NCBI RefSeq assembly: GCF_004217415.1
Contig: NZ_SHLI01000001.1
Span: forward strand, 1,054,001 to 1,118,000
Length of the DNA: 64,000 nt
Direction of reading: 5' to 3'
DNA from: Spiribacter vilamensis
GTDB taxonomy: Bacteria > Pseudomonadota > Gammaproteobacteria > Nitrococcales > Nitrococcaceae
Shown in pieces: positions 8,700 to 17,993 of the stretch. Within the stretch, counting starts at the first letter, position 1; every line of letters starts with the position of its first letter. The position numbers and the translations under genes were made by a program. A model generated the notes under the pieces. That model saw only the letters and a list, made by a program, of their open reading frames with translations, searched no databases and had not been told where the DNA came from.

Positions 8700-9269
8700 C
8701 TACGGCACCACCCACTGCCCGTTCCAGTCATCCACACGGCTGAACTGCGCGCGACGATGTCGGTGACCCAGATGCAGCACATCCATGCGCTGAATCACTA
8801 GTTCCAGTATCGCGAATGAACCGGAGTCGGGCTGGACGTCGTACGCAAGCGCCTCGGACACCGACTGCCCGGACGTTGGCGAGAAGCCGTAGCACTTCCT
8901 CGCATGCTCCGAGAGCTGCGCCCAGGTTGGCTCAATGGCGTTGCCGGTGTGGATCACGACTTCCCCCATCAGCCGCAGCTGCAAGTGAGCCGTGTTGTCC
9001 CAGACATGCACCGCCGCGTAAGGATGGGCACTGACCTCATCGACCTTATCCGCATAGCGATCCGTATAGACGCTTAAACTGGCCCGGTCCCGATCCGCGG
9101 CCCGCAACACCACCGTCCGCGCCTGTGGCATGCCCTCGCGGTCGACGGTCGCCAGCGTCGGGTGCCGTGCCGGTGCCCGGCGATCGGCAACACCCCGACC
9201 CAGGCGCTTCCAGGCCTGCTCCTGTAGCGTGTCAAGCGATCGGGCCCACTCGTGCAATTCGTCGGTCAT
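8700..9269 (-). CDS. pyridoxamine 5'-phosphate oxidase-like flavin-binding protein
   Basis: A 189-residue FMN split-barrel protein. RHPTLATVDREGMPQARTVV and the ending WNGQWVVP fit the PNPOx-like fold. True PdxH proteins end with a WRVQRLAP-type motif, and here the C-terminus reads RRAQFSRVDDWNG, so this is more likely a general flavin-dependent oxidoreductase of the PNPOx-like group than PdxH. The start overlaps the stop of the TIGR03643-type gene by 4 bases, so they are co-translated. Confidence 0.75.
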   Translation of the reverse strand: MTDELHEWARSLDTLQEQAWKRLGRGVADRRAPARHPTLATVDREGMPQARTVVLRAADRDRASLSVYTDRYADKVDEVSAHPYAAVHVWDNTAHLQLRLMGEVVIHTGNAIEPTWAQLSEHARKCYGFSPTSGQSVSEALAYDVQPDSGSFAILELVIQRMDVLHLGHRHRRAQFSRVDDWNGQWVVP

Positions 9270-9508
9270 TTATACGTCTCTCTGCGGTCGGTAAAGCGGC
9301 GCACCCGCCGGCGCCAGGCGCGGTAGCTGCCGGGCTTGAGTTCCTTTTTCATCAGCGCCTTGACCTCGTCGGGCCCCAGGCCGTGTAGCCACCGGATACT
9401 CTCGAACCGACAGTCGTCACTGAGTGCCATTTCAATGACCTCATGGGTCGTCGTATCGTCCAGTGGCTTTGCACGCATCGGAATCTTTCCCCGCTCCGGT
9501 CGTGTCAT
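9266..9508 (-). CDS. TIGR03643/DUF2805 family small protein
   Basis: A small basic protein of about 80 residues. HEVIEMALSDDCRFESIRWL, then LMKKELKPGSYRAWRRRV, matches the TIGR03643 pattern, which looks like a small helix-turn-helix. Function is unknown for the family. The start is uncertain: a GTG at 9529 and an ATG at about 9478 are also in frame. It overlaps the downstream flavoprotein by 4 bases and is divergent from the membrane methyltransferase. Confidence 0.75.
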   Translation of the reverse strand: MTRPERGKIPMRAKPLDDTTTHEVIEMALSDDCRFESIRWLHGLGPDEVKALMKKELKPGSYRAWRRRVRRFTDRRETYK

Positions 9509-9543
9509 AGGTTTGATTCTAATTGTCACTGTGGAGTGATTGC

Positions 9544-10365
9544 ATGCTCTCGGACCCGCGTGTCGCCGGAATGTTGCAGCTGATCAAGGCAGCCCTGCGC
9601 CCACCCGCCGGGGCCGGTCGCATCTCGCTGGCGCTAAGCATCGGTGCAGTGACCCACCTGCTATTTGCCGCCGGCGTCCTCGCGATGATCATCGCCATGT
9701 TCCACGGCATGAGCGTGAGCTTCGGCCAGGTCCCGCAGCCGTGGGCCTGGGCGGTGAACCTGCTGCTGATCATCCAGTTCCCGCTGGGCCACTCCCTGCT
9801 GCTGTCGCGGCGCGGCGGGCGATGGTTGTCGCGACTGGTGCCGGGGCCGCACGGCGGCCGGCTGGCCAGTACGACCTTCGCATTGATCGCCTCGATCCAG
9901 CTGCTGATCCTTTTCACGCTGTGGACGCCCTCCGGCATTATCTGGTGGCAGGCGGAAGGGACGATCTTCTGGGCAGTCTGCGGCGCCTACGCGCTGTCGT
10001 GGTTACTGCTCATGAAGGCGACCTTCGACGCCGGCCTCGAGGTCCAGTCCGGGGCACTGGGGTGGATGTCGCTACTGGCAAAGATCACGCCGCGCTTTCC
10101 GGACATGCCCACGCGGGGACTCTTCCGGCTCATCCGGCAGCCGATCTACGTCGCCTTCGCCCTGACGCTGTGGACAGTACCCGTCTGGACCCCCGATCAG
10201 TTGCTGCTGGCGGTCAGTTATACGGCATACTGCCTGCTGGCACCGCGCCTCAAGGAACGGCGTTTCAGCAGGCGCTACGGTGAGCGCTTTGCCCGCTACC
10301 GGGCCGCGGTTCCCTACGCCATCCCCGGAATTCGATCCGGTTCGGGAGACACGCATGCGGAATAA
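9544..10365 (+). CDS. membrane methyltransferase of the ICMT/NnrU-like (MddA-type) family
   Basis: A 273-residue integral membrane protein with about six helices. The C-terminal half holds RLIRQPIYVAFALTLW and, near the end, LKERRFSRRYGERFARYR, the SAM-binding signature seen in ICMT, PEMT and the methanethiol methyltransferase MddA. Likely reaction: methyl transfer from SAM to a small thiol, a lipid or a prenylated acceptor. It overlaps the next methyltransferase by 11 bases, so both may act on one pathway. Which acceptor cannot be told from sequence. The ATG at 9544 has GGAG upstream. Confidence 0.75.
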   Translation: MLSDPRVAGMLQLIKAALRPPAGAGRISLALSIGAVTHLLFAAGVLAMIIAMFHGMSVSFGQVPQPWAWAVNLLLIIQFPLGHSLLLSRRGGRWLSRLVPGPHGGRLASTTFALIASIQLLILFTLWTPSGIIWWQAEGTIFWAVCGAYALSWLLLMKATFDAGLEVQSGALGWMSLLAKITPRFPDMPTRGLFRLIRQPIYVAFALTLWTVPVWTPDQLLLAVSYTAYCLLAPRLKERRFSRRYGERFARYRAAVPYAIPGIRSGSGDTHAE

Positions 10366-11056
10366 TCTGGACATTTACGACGCGGTTGCCGATCGGTGGT
10401 GGTCGGACGACATCCGCTGGGTTCGAACGCTTAAAAACCTGGTCCCCGGGCGGCTCTCGTGGATGGATCGACAGTTCGACTGGGCCGATCAAACGGTGCT
10501 CGACCTCGGCTGTGCCGGTGGCTTCATGGCCGAAGCACTGGCCGACCGTGGCGCCCGTGTCACCGGCATCGATCCGGCCACCGAGGCGATCGAGGCGGCC
10601 CGGGCGCATGCCCGCGAAAACAACCGTTCGATCGATTACGATGTGGGCGTCGGCGAGTCACTGCCCTACTCTGACGGCCGTTACGACGCCGTGGTCTGCG
10701 TCGATGTGCTCGAGCATGTGCAGGATCTCGGGCAGGTGCTCGCGGAGGTATATCGGGTGTTGAAGCCGGGCGGCCGTTTCCTGTTCGACACCATCAATCG
10801 CAACGCCCTGGCACGGCTCGCGACCATCACGGTTGCCGAGGACATCCTGCGTCTGCTGCCGCGGGGGACACACGATCCGGCGCTTTTCATCCGGCCCGAC
10901 GAGCTGCGGACGGCACTCGATAACGCCGGCCTGGTTGCAGGGCCCTTTACCGGCCTGGGTCCCCGCGGGATCAACCGCCGCGGGGACCTGACCTTTGGTC
11001 GCCTGCCGCTGACCGCCATCCTCTACATGGGCACGGCGGACAAGCCGGGCGACTAG
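10355..11056 (+). CDS. UbiG-like class I SAM-dependent methyltransferase
   Basis: A 233-residue methyltransferase. The SAM motif is VLDLGCAGGFMAEALADRG, followed by the acidic strand end GIDPAT and the UbiG-type stretch FDTINRN. THDPALFIRPDEL matches the UbiG THDxxKFIxPxEL region. It is not the normal ubiG, which sits at 35585 next to gph, so this is a paralogue. It starts inside the membrane methyltransferase gene (ATG at 10355, GGGAG upstream). An O-methyltransferase role on a quinone-like or other ring acceptor is inferred only. Confidence 0.8.
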   Translation: MRNNLDIYDAVADRWWSDDIRWVRTLKNLVPGRLSWMDRQFDWADQTVLDLGCAGGFMAEALADRGARVTGIDPATEAIEAARAHARENNRSIDYDVGVGESLPYSDGRYDAVVCVDVLEHVQDLGQVLAEVYRVLKPGGRFLFDTINRNALARLATITVAEDILRLLPRGTHDPALFIRPDELRTALDNAGLVAGPFTGLGPRGINRRGDLTFGRLPLTAILYMGTADKPGD

Positions 11057-11062
11057 ACGGCG

Positions 11063-12136
11063 CTAGCGCGCCTCCACCTCGCGCCAGATCTGCTGGAGGA
11101 ACTGCAGGTCGTCGCCCTCGAGGCTGGGCGTGAAGGTCAGCCGGTCCATTTCCTCATCGGTGGGCGTGACCGGCGGCTCCTGGAGCACCGCATCCAGCAT
11201 GGGCAGAGAGGCGGCATTGGGGCTCGAGTAGTAGTTCCAGTTGGAGAGCTGCGCACCGATCTCCGCCTCGAGGATGTAGTTGATGAACGCATGCGCCAGC
11301 TCGGGGTTGGGGGCGTTGGCCGGGATCATCATGTTGTCCACCCACAGCTCGGCGCCCTCCTCGGGGATGACGTACTCGATGTCCTCGAAGCCCTCGGGGT
11401 CCTCGGTCTTGAAGAAGATGTAGTCACCGTTGAAGGTCATCCCGGCATCCACGGACCCGCGCACCAGCTGCTGCAGGATCGGCGTGCCCTGGATGAAGCC
11501 GGCGAAGTTGTCGCGCTGTTTCGCATCGAGGACCTGGCGGGCGGCGGACTCCAGCTCGTCACGACCGGTGCAGTCATAGCCGTGACCGAGATAGGCGCAG
11601 GCCGCACCGAGGCTGACCTGGGCATCCTCCGGCACCGCGAACGGCGCATCCGGATTGACCGCCGGGTCGAACAGCACCGACCAGCTGGTGGGGGCATCGC
11701 CGAGCGCCGACTGGTCGTAGACCAGACCGGTGGTCCCCCACTGGTAGGCGACGGAGTACTCGTTACCCGGATCGAAGGACGGGTCGAGGAAGGTGTCCAT
11801 CAGGTTGTCGAGGTTGGGCAGCTGTTCGTGGTCCAGGGGCTGGACCAGCCCGCTGTTGATCAGCCGCGGGACGTAGTAGTTGGAGGGGACAATAACGTCG
11901 TACTGGCTGTCGCCGCCGGCCTGCAGCTTGGTGAACAGCTCACCGTTGGAGTTGAAGTAGTTGCGGACCACGTCCACGTCATGGCGGTCCTCGAACTGCT
12001 CGATAATGGCCGGATCCATGTACTGCGACCAGTTGAAAAGATAGAGGGTCTCGCCCTCGAACTGCGCGGCGGCCGGAGCCGCCGCACCGGCCAGGGTGAG
12101 GGCAAGCAGGCCCTTTCCGAGGTTGCGATGGGTCAT
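11063..12136 (-). CDS. polyamine ABC transporter substrate-binding protein (PotD/PotF family)
   Basis: Periplasmic binding protein of 357 residues with a Sec signal ending AAAPAAAQ near residue 25. LYLFNWSQYMDPAIIEQFE is the typical PotD/PotF opening, and YDVIVPSNYYVPRLI is conserved. It binds putrescine or spermidine in this family. It is the last gene of a four-gene transporter operon and overlaps the upstream permease by 4 bases. Last-position binding protein matches the potABCD layout of E. coli. Confidence 0.9.
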   Translation of the reverse strand: MTHRNLGKGLLALTLAGAAAPAAAQFEGETLYLFNWSQYMDPAIIEQFEDRHDVDVVRNYFNSNGELFTKLQAGGDSQYDVIVPSNYYVPRLINSGLVQPLDHEQLPNLDNLMDTFLDPSFDPGNEYSVAYQWGTTGLVYDQSALGDAPTSWSVLFDPAVNPDAPFAVPEDAQVSLGAACAYLGHGYDCTGRDELESAARQVLDAKQRDNFAGFIQGTPILQQLVRGSVDAGMTFNGDYIFFKTEDPEGFEDIEYVIPEEGAELWVDNMMIPANAPNPELAHAFINYILEAEIGAQLSNWNYYSSPNAASLPMLDAVLQEPPVTPTDEEMDRLTFTPSLEGDDLQFLQQIWREVEAR

Positions 12137-12933
12137 GGTTGCGTACTCCCTTTGCGAGCGAAAAGACTGATAAGTGCGAAGATGAACACGCTGCCGATCA
12201 TGAGCGTCGCGATGGCGTTCACCTCGGGGGTGACGCCCTTTTTGATGGCGCTCCAGATATAGATCGGCAGTGTCGTACTCTCGGGACCGGCGGTGAAAAA
12301 GCTGATCACGAAATCATCGATGGACAGCGTCAGCGCCAGCAGGAAGCTCGAGCCGATCGCCGGCCCGAGCACGGGCAGCAGGAAAAACCGCGCCCGCTGC
12401 CACGGCGAGGCGTAGAGATCCTGCGCCGCCTCGAACAGCTGCGGGTCGAGGGCGAGCAATCGCGCATTCACCAGCAGTGCGACGAACGGCACCTGGAAGG
12501 TGACATGCGCGATCACCATGGTCCCCAGCCCCGGCGCCAGGATGCCCAGGGTGCGATCGATGGCGATAAAGAAGATCATCTCGGCAATCCCGAAGATGAT
12601 ATCCGGCATGACCATGGGCAGATAAATCAGCCAGATCAACCAGCTGAGCCGCCGCAGGCGGTACCGGTAGAAACCGTAACCCAGCATCCCGCCGATGACG
12701 ATGGCGATCAGCGACGAGGTGAGCGCAAGCACGACGGTGTTGAGCAGGGCATCGACGATCTCGTCGTTGCTGAACAGCTGTTCGTACCAGGTCAGCGAGA
12801 AGCCGGCGAAGCGCGCCGAGGAGTTGATGGCGTTGAACGAGAAGAACACCACCACAGCCAGTGGCGCGTAGAGGAAAACCAGCAACAGGTACCAGAACAC
12901 GCGGAGCCCGTTGTTCAGTGCACCTCGCCTCAC
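12133..12933 (-). CDS. potC: polyamine ABC transporter permease (PotC/PotI type)
   Basis: A 266-residue inner-membrane permease with six helices. The EAAxxxG-type cytoplasmic loop that contacts the ATPase is seen as EAAQDLYASPWQRARFFLLP. LTLSIDDFVISFFTAGP is characteristic of PotC and PotI. It overlaps both neighbours by 4 bases. Works with PotB, PotA and the binding protein in polyamine import. Confidence 0.9.
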   Translation of the reverse strand: MRRGALNNGLRVFWYLLLVFLYAPLAVVVFFSFNAINSSARFAGFSLTWYEQLFSNDEIVDALLNTVVLALTSSLIAIVIGGMLGYGFYRYRLRRLSWLIWLIYLPMVMPDIIFGIAEMIFFIAIDRTLGILAPGLGTMVIAHVTFQVPFVALLVNARLLALDPQLFEAAQDLYASPWQRARFFLLPVLGPAIGSSFLLALTLSIDDFVISFFTAGPESTTLPIYIWSAIKKGVTPEVNAIATLMIGSVFIFALISLFARKGSTQP

Positions 12934-13820
12934 AGCAGCACCTCGCGGTCACCACCCAGCCGCCGGCCCAGATCGCGCAGCACTTTGAGCCCGAGGAGCG
13001 TGACGATGATCATGATGATCGCCCCGGCCGCCCCCAGCGGCCAGTTGCTCGCCTGAACGAACTGTCGCGCCACCAGGTTGCCGATCATGCTCGCCTTGCC
13101 ACCCCCCAGCAGCTCGGTGACCACGTACATGCCGAATGCCGGGATCGCCACCAGCACGGTCCCGGCCATGAGCCCGGGCAGCGTCTGCGGGAAAACGGCA
13201 TGCCGGAACACCCCCACCGGCGAGGCGAACAGATCGCGAGCGGCCTCCACCTGTTCGGTGTCGAGGCGCTCGAACGCGGCGTACAGCGGCAGCACCATGA
13301 ACGGCAGGAAGTTGTAGACCAGGCCCACGATGACCGCGAACTGGGACGGGAACAGCCCCATCTGCGGCTCGGTGAGGCCAACCCAGACCGCGACGTCCGA
13401 GACCGGCGTGCCGGGCGCGAGGATATTCATCCACCCCACCGAGCGGATGACCTGGTTGGTCCACGACGGCACGACGATGGCGAGCAGCATCAGCGGACGC
13501 CAGCGCGCCGGTTGCCGGCTGATGATATACGCCGCCGGATAGGCGATCAGGATGACGATCGCGGTCGCCAGCAGGCTCTGCCAGACCGAGCGGATCAGGG
13601 TGTAGAGATTACCGGGGCTCCAGCCCAGAAAGCCGAACCCGGCGAGCTCGCGAAACGCCTGGAGGCTGACGGGCGGTGTTGGCAGGCCGTAGGGACCGTT
13701 ACTGAGGAATGCCATCCCGACCAGGTAGGCACTGGGGAGGACCAGGAAGACGACGATGAAAAACACCCCGGGGGCGGTGGTGGCGAGCAGATAGCGAGTG
13801 TCGCGACGCAGGCTGGACAA
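12930..13820 (-). CDS. potB: polyamine ABC transporter permease (PotB/PotH type)
   Basis: A 296-residue permease partner of PotC. The ATPase-contact loop reads EAARDLFASPVGVFRHAVFP and the membrane segment VYNFLPFMVLPLYAAFE is typical of PotB/PotH. An extended hydrophilic stretch follows the first helix, as in the family. It begins 11 bases after the potA stop. Confidence 0.9.
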   Translation of the reverse strand: MSSLRRDTRYLLATTAPGVFFIVVFLVLPSAYLVGMAFLSNGPYGLPTPPVSLQAFRELAGFGFLGWSPGNLYTLIRSVWQSLLATAIVILIAYPAAYIISRQPARWRPLMLLAIVVPSWTNQVIRSVGWMNILAPGTPVSDVAVWVGLTEPQMGLFPSQFAVIVGLVYNFLPFMVLPLYAAFERLDTEQVEAARDLFASPVGVFRHAVFPQTLPGLMAGTVLVAIPAFGMYVVTELLGGGKASMIGNLVARQFVQASNWPLGAAGAIIMIIVTLLGLKVLRDLGRRLGGDREVLL

Positions 13821-13831
13821 TCCGGTCGACC

Positions 13832-14902
13832 TCAGTCCGAAACGGTGGCCGTGCCGCGCGGCGACACCCCGATGCGGATGCTGTCACCCACCCCGTGCGC
13901 CGGCTGGCCGCGATTGACGCAGGTGACGAGCAGCCGCAGCCCCCTGCAGGCGAGGCGATACTCGGTGGTCTCGCCGCGGTAGAGGCGCTCCTCCACCGTT
14001 GCCTCGAACCGGTTCGCGGCCGTCTCGGCCTCGTCATCGAGCCGAATCGTCTCGGGGCGCAGGAGCAGGTGATCGCCGTCGCCGAACGTCCCCTCCAGCC
14101 GACCCAGCGCGGTATCCACCCCCGCCGCGTCGCGCCCGTGAATGGGAACGAAATTCTCGTGGCCCATGAAGCGGGCCACAAAGAGCCCTGCCGGGGCCTC
14201 GTAGATGGCATCCGGCGTGCCGACCTGGGCGATGCGCCCGGCGTTGAGCACCGCCATCCGATCGCTCATCACCATCGCCTCCTCCTGGTCATGGGTAACG
14301 AACACGAAGGTCATCCCCAGTTGCCGCTGGAGGCGTTTGAGCTCGAGCTGCAGTCGTCCGCGCAGATCGGCGTCCAGTGCCGACAGGGGCTCGTCGAGCA
14401 GGAGGACATCGGGCTCGTTGATCAACGCCCGCGCCAGGGCCACCCGCTGGCGCTGTCCGCCGGAGAGCTGGGCCACTTCGCGATCGAGCAGCGCGTCGAT
14501 GCCGATCAGCTCGGCGATGCGGTGAATACGACGGGTGATATCGGCCGGATCGACACCCTGCATCTCGAGGCCAAAGCCGATATTGCGGCGCACATTGCGG
14601 TGCGGGAAGAGCGCGTACGACTGGAAGACGGTATTGACGCTGCGGCGATGCGGCGGCACTCCGTCCATGACCTGGCCGCCGATGGTGATCCGGCCGCTGT
14701 CGGGTTGCTCGAGCCCGGCGAGCAGGCGCAGCAGCGTGGTCTTCCCGCACCCGGAGGGTCCGAGCAGGGTAAAGAACTCTCCGGCTCCGACGTCGAGATC
14801 CACGGCATCAATAGCCCTGACATCGCGCTCGAATGACTTCGTCGCGGCATCAACGCGGATCGCGGACTCGGTTCGCGGTGAACCGTCGACATGATCGGCC
14901 AT
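13832..14902 (-). CDS. potA: polyamine ABC transporter ATP-binding protein
   Basis: A 356-residue cytoplasmic ATPase. Walker A is GPSGCGKTT, the signature is QLSGGQRQRVALARAL and Walker B is VLLLDEPLSALD, followed by a TOBE domain of about 100 residues at the C-terminus. SVNTVFQSYALFPHRNV is typical of the PotA/PotG group. The ATG at 14902 has GAGGGA upstream; a start at 14944 lacks support. It leads the operon potA-potB-potC-binding protein. Confidence 0.92.
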   Translation of the reverse strand: MADHVDGSPRTESAIRVDAATKSFERDVRAIDAVDLDVGAGEFFTLLGPSGCGKTTLLRLLAGLEQPDSGRITIGGQVMDGVPPHRRSVNTVFQSYALFPHRNVRRNIGFGLEMQGVDPADITRRIHRIAELIGIDALLDREVAQLSGGQRQRVALARALINEPDVLLLDEPLSALDADLRGRLQLELKRLQRQLGMTFVFVTHDQEEAMVMSDRMAVLNAGRIAQVGTPDAIYEAPAGLFVARFMGHENFVPIHGRDAAGVDTALGRLEGTFGDGDHLLLRPETIRLDDEAETAANRFEATVEERLYRGETTEYRLACRGLRLLVTCVNRGQPAHGVGDSIRIGVSPRGTATVSD

Positions 14903-14973
14903 GCGCAACGTCCCTCGGCGGCTGCATTGCGTAGAACCCACCATTATACCGCAATTCGCGGCGATGTAACGGA

Positions 14974-15309
14974 TCAGCGCGTTGGCAGACTCGCCTGCTC
15001 CCGGGCGAGGCGCTCGTGGGCACCGCTACAGACGATGTCGCAGAGCTCGAAAATGAACGGCGCGGTGATCTCGAAATAGGCCCGGTTACCCGCCTGTCGG
15101 CGCCCTACCAGGCCACTCGAGCGCAGCGTTGCGAGGTGCTTGGAAACGTTGGATGGACTCGCCCCCGTCATCGCCGCGATCTGCCCCACCGTCCGCTCGC
15201 CGGACTGCAGGCAGTGGAGGATGCCCAGACGCTGCGCATCGCCGAGGAGACGAAAGTAATGGGCGATCGATTCCATCGATTCGGGTTGCCCGGAGTCGGT
15301 GTCCGCCAT
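14974..15309 (-). CDS. ArsR/SmtB family winged-helix repressor
   Basis: A 111-residue transcription repressor. The recognition helix reads SPSNVSKHLATLRSSGLV. Three cysteines are present: Cys33 in ILHCLQSG and Cys90 and Cys94 in ELCDIVC. Cys33 sits where thiol-sensing ArsR proteins (YgaV, BigR, SqrR) carry a sensing cysteine, so a thiol, sulfide or metal signal is possible. The classical arsenic motif ELCVCDL is absent. It is divergent from the RND operon with a strong palindrome between them, so it very likely represses that operon and itself. Confidence 0.88.
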   Translation of the reverse strand: MADTDSGQPESMESIAHYFRLLGDAQRLGILHCLQSGERTVGQIAAMTGASPSNVSKHLATLRSSGLVGRRQAGNRAYFEITAPFIFELCDIVCSGAHERLAREQASLPTR

Positions 15310-15376
15310 CGAAGCGCTCCTGCGTTGCCGTGTTCTGAACCTTGAATCCATACCCTAACGGAATCCCGAGATGTTT

Positions 15377-15402
15377 ACTATATGAGTGTATGAGCATATA
15401 GT
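15377..15402. promoter_or_regulatory. operator palindrome between the ArsR gene and the RND operon
   Basis: A perfect inverted repeat, ACTATATG and CATATAGT, with a 10-base spacer. It lies 30 bases upstream of the RND start and about 68 bases upstream of the ArsR start. It is AT-rich and dyad-symmetric, as ArsR-family operators are, and contains TACTATAT, which could be the -10 element. Binding here would block both divergent promoters. Confidence 0.7.
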
Positions 15403-15431
15403 TTCGCAACACTCACCCAACAGGAGCGGAC

Positions 15432-17993
15432 ATGGGCCGTCGGATCGCCAGCCTCGCCATGAACCACCCGCGCGCGGTCTTCCTTGCTACCCTGCTGCTG
15501 ACGCTGGCGGGAACGGCGCTGATCCCGCTCATCCAGATCGATACCGATCCGGAGAACATGCTGCCGGTGGACCAGGAGGACCGGGTCCGCCACAACGCGA
15601 TCAAGGAGCAGTTCAACCTCCACGACATGATCGTGGTCGGCGTGGTCAACGAGCGCGCCGGCTCCGGGGTATTCAACCCGCGGTCCCTGTCCGCCATTCA
15701 TGCCCTCAGCAATGAGATCGCCGAAATCGACGGCGTGATCCGCCGTGATCTGCTCTCGCTGGCGACGGTGGACAACATCGAGCAGGACGGCCCGGGTACC
15801 ATCCGCTTCGAGTGGATGATGAACAGCCCGCCGGAGACGCAGGCACAGGCCGACCGGATCCGCGAGGCGACACTCGACCTGCCCCTGTTCCGCGACACGC
15901 TGATCTCCAGCGATGGCGAGGCGACCGCGCTTTACGTCCCCATCGAGGCCAAGGACCAGAGCCATCGCATTGCCGGCGAGATCCGCACGGCGATCGACGC
16001 GCTCGACACCGACGACACCTTCCACATCACCGGTCTGCCGGTGGCCGAGGACACCTTCGGCGTCGAGATGTTTATCCAGATGGCCATCTCCGCACCGCTC
16101 GCCGCGCTGGTGATCTTTGCGCTGATGTGGTTTTTCTTCCGCTCGGTCACGCTGGTGGTCGCGCCCATGCTGATGGCCTTCGCCGTGGTGTTGACCACCA
16201 TGGGGGCGCTGATCGGGATGGGCTTTACGGTCCATATCATGAGCTCGATGATCCCCATCTTCCTCATGCCCATCGCGGTGGTGGACTCGGTGCACATCAT
16301 CTCCGAGTTCGCCGATCGCTATCGCCCCGAGCGCGGCGCCCGCGAGACCATGCAGGAGGTCATGGGGCATCTGTTCACGCCCATGCTCTATACCTCGATC
16401 ACCTCGAGTATCGGCTTTGCATCGCTCGCGTTCACGCCGATTCCGCCGGTGCAGGTATTCGGTCTGTTCGTGGCCGCCGGGATCCTGCTCGCGTTCGTCC
16501 TCACGGTGATCTTTATCCCCGCCTACGCGGTGTTCCTGAAGCCCGAGCGGCTGCAGGCGATACAGGCATCCGGACGGGGCAGTGCACCGGCGCATACGCT
16601 CCTCGCCCGGGGACTGCAGGCGATCGGTGGATTCGCGGTCAACCAGGCCAAGCTGGTAGTGAGCGTGTTCGCCATCGCCATGGTCATCGGCTTCTATGGC
16701 ATCAGCCAGATCACCGTCAATGACAATCCGATCCGCTGGTTCCAGTCCGATCACCCCATCCGGGTCGCCGACCGCGTGCTCAATGAGCATTTCGCCGGGA
16801 CCTACAGCGCCTATCTGCGCCTTGAATCCGATGTCGCCGAGGATGCGCCGGCGCGGTATCGCGGGCAGGTCGAAGAACTGCTCGCCGAGGCCGATCGTAA
16901 CGGCGTCGCCATCGCGGGCGACTGGGAGCAGATCCGGGAGGAGGCCTACGCGGAGACCGAGCGCTTCGACGCCGAGCTCGAGGCGCTGGGCTCAGCGGTC
17001 TCCGATCATCTGTTCGACGCCAGCGATGCAAGCCTGCCCTACTGGGAAGAGCTGCTCACGGTGATCGATCAGACCCGGGGTGACCTCAACTACTTCCAGC
17101 GCCCGGCGGTGCTCGACTATATGGCCGATTTCGAGGCCGCGCTCGTCGAGTCGGCGGAAGTCGGCAAGGTCAACAGTCTCACCGACCTGGTGCAGACCGT
17201 TCACCGCGAGCTGCGCAGCGGCGAGGACGCGGACTATCGCATCCCGGAATCCCGGCGGGCAGTGGCACAGACCATTCTGAGTTTCCAGGGCTCGCATCGA
17301 CCGCATGATCTCTGGCGCATGGTCACGCCCGATTACCAGGCGGCGAACCTCTGGGTTCAGCTCACCAGTGGCGACAATCAGGACATGCAGGCGGTGGTCG
17401 AGCAGGCGCAGGCCTATGTCGACGCCAACCCGCTACCTGAAGGGGTGAGCATGAGCTGGGGCGGGCTCAACTACATCAACGTCGTCTGGCAGGACGCCAT
17501 GGTCAAGGGTATGGCCCAGAGCCTGGCCATCGCCTGGGTGATGGTGGCGGCAATGATGCTGGTGCTGTTCCGCTCGCTGCGCTTCGGTCTGCTGGCAATG
17601 GTGCCGCTCACGGTCACGATCACCGTCATCTACGGCGTAATCGGACTGATCGGCAAGGCCTACGACATGCCCATTGCGGTCCTGTCGTCGCTCACGCTGG
17701 GCCTGTCGGTGGACTTCGCCATCCACTTCATCGAGCGCAGTCGCGAGTACTACCGGCAGACCGGCGACTTCGCGCAGAGCATGCGGCACATGTTCGGCGA
17801 GCCGGCACGGGCGATCAGCCGCAACGCCATCGTCATCGCCATCGGCTTTCTGCCGCTACTGGCGGCACCGCTGGTGCCCTACAACACCGTCGGTATTTTC
17901 CTCGCGAGCATCATGGCGGCCTCGGCACTGGCCTCGATCATCCTGCTGCCCGCGCTCATGAAACTCGGCCACACAACGGAGAACGCCTCATGA
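15432..17993 (+). CDS. RND superfamily exporter (HAE3/MMPL-like)
   Basis: An 853-residue inner-membrane protein with two halves, each with one helix, a large periplasmic loop and a group of five helices. Intramembrane acidic residues expected for proton coupling are visible: Asp285 in PIAVVDSVHII and Asp761 in LGLSVDFAIHFIER. It is shorter than AcrB-type pumps (about 1,040) and has no MFP partner, which fits the HAE3 group that moves lipids or hopanoids. It overlaps the LolA-like gene by 4 bases. The substrate is not known. Confidence 0.88.
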   Translation: MGRRIASLAMNHPRAVFLATLLLTLAGTALIPLIQIDTDPENMLPVDQEDRVRHNAIKEQFNLHDMIVVGVVNERAGSGVFNPRSLSAIHALSNEIAEIDGVIRRDLLSLATVDNIEQDGPGTIRFEWMMNSPPETQAQADRIREATLDLPLFRDTLISSDGEATALYVPIEAKDQSHRIAGEIRTAIDALDTDDTFHITGLPVAEDTFGVEMFIQMAISAPLAALVIFALMWFFFRSVTLVVAPMLMAFAVVLTTMGALIGMGFTVHIMSSMIPIFLMPIAVVDSVHIISEFADRYRPERGARETMQEVMGHLFTPMLYTSITSSIGFASLAFTPIPPVQVFGLFVAAGILLAFVLTVIFIPAYAVFLKPERLQAIQASGRGSAPAHTLLARGLQAIGGFAVNQAKLVVSVFAIAMVIGFYGISQITVNDNPIRWFQSDHPIRVADRVLNEHFAGTYSAYLRLESDVAEDAPARYRGQVEELLAEADRNGVAIAGDWEQIREEAYAETERFDAELEALGSAVSDHLFDASDASLPYWEELLTVIDQTRGDLNYFQRPAVLDYMADFEAALVESAEVGKVNSLTDLVQTVHRELRSGEDADYRIPESRRAVAQTILSFQGSHRPHDLWRMVTPDYQAANLWVQLTSGDNQDMQAVVEQAQAYVDANPLPEGVSMSWGGLNYINVVWQDAMVKGMAQSLAIAWVMVAAMMLVLFRSLRFGLLAMVPLTVTITVIYGVIGLIGKAYDMPIAVLSSLTLGLSVDFAIHFIERSREYYRQTGDFAQSMRHMFGEPARAISRNAIVIAIGFLPLLAAPLVPYNTVGIFLASIMAASALASIILLPALMKLGHTTENAS

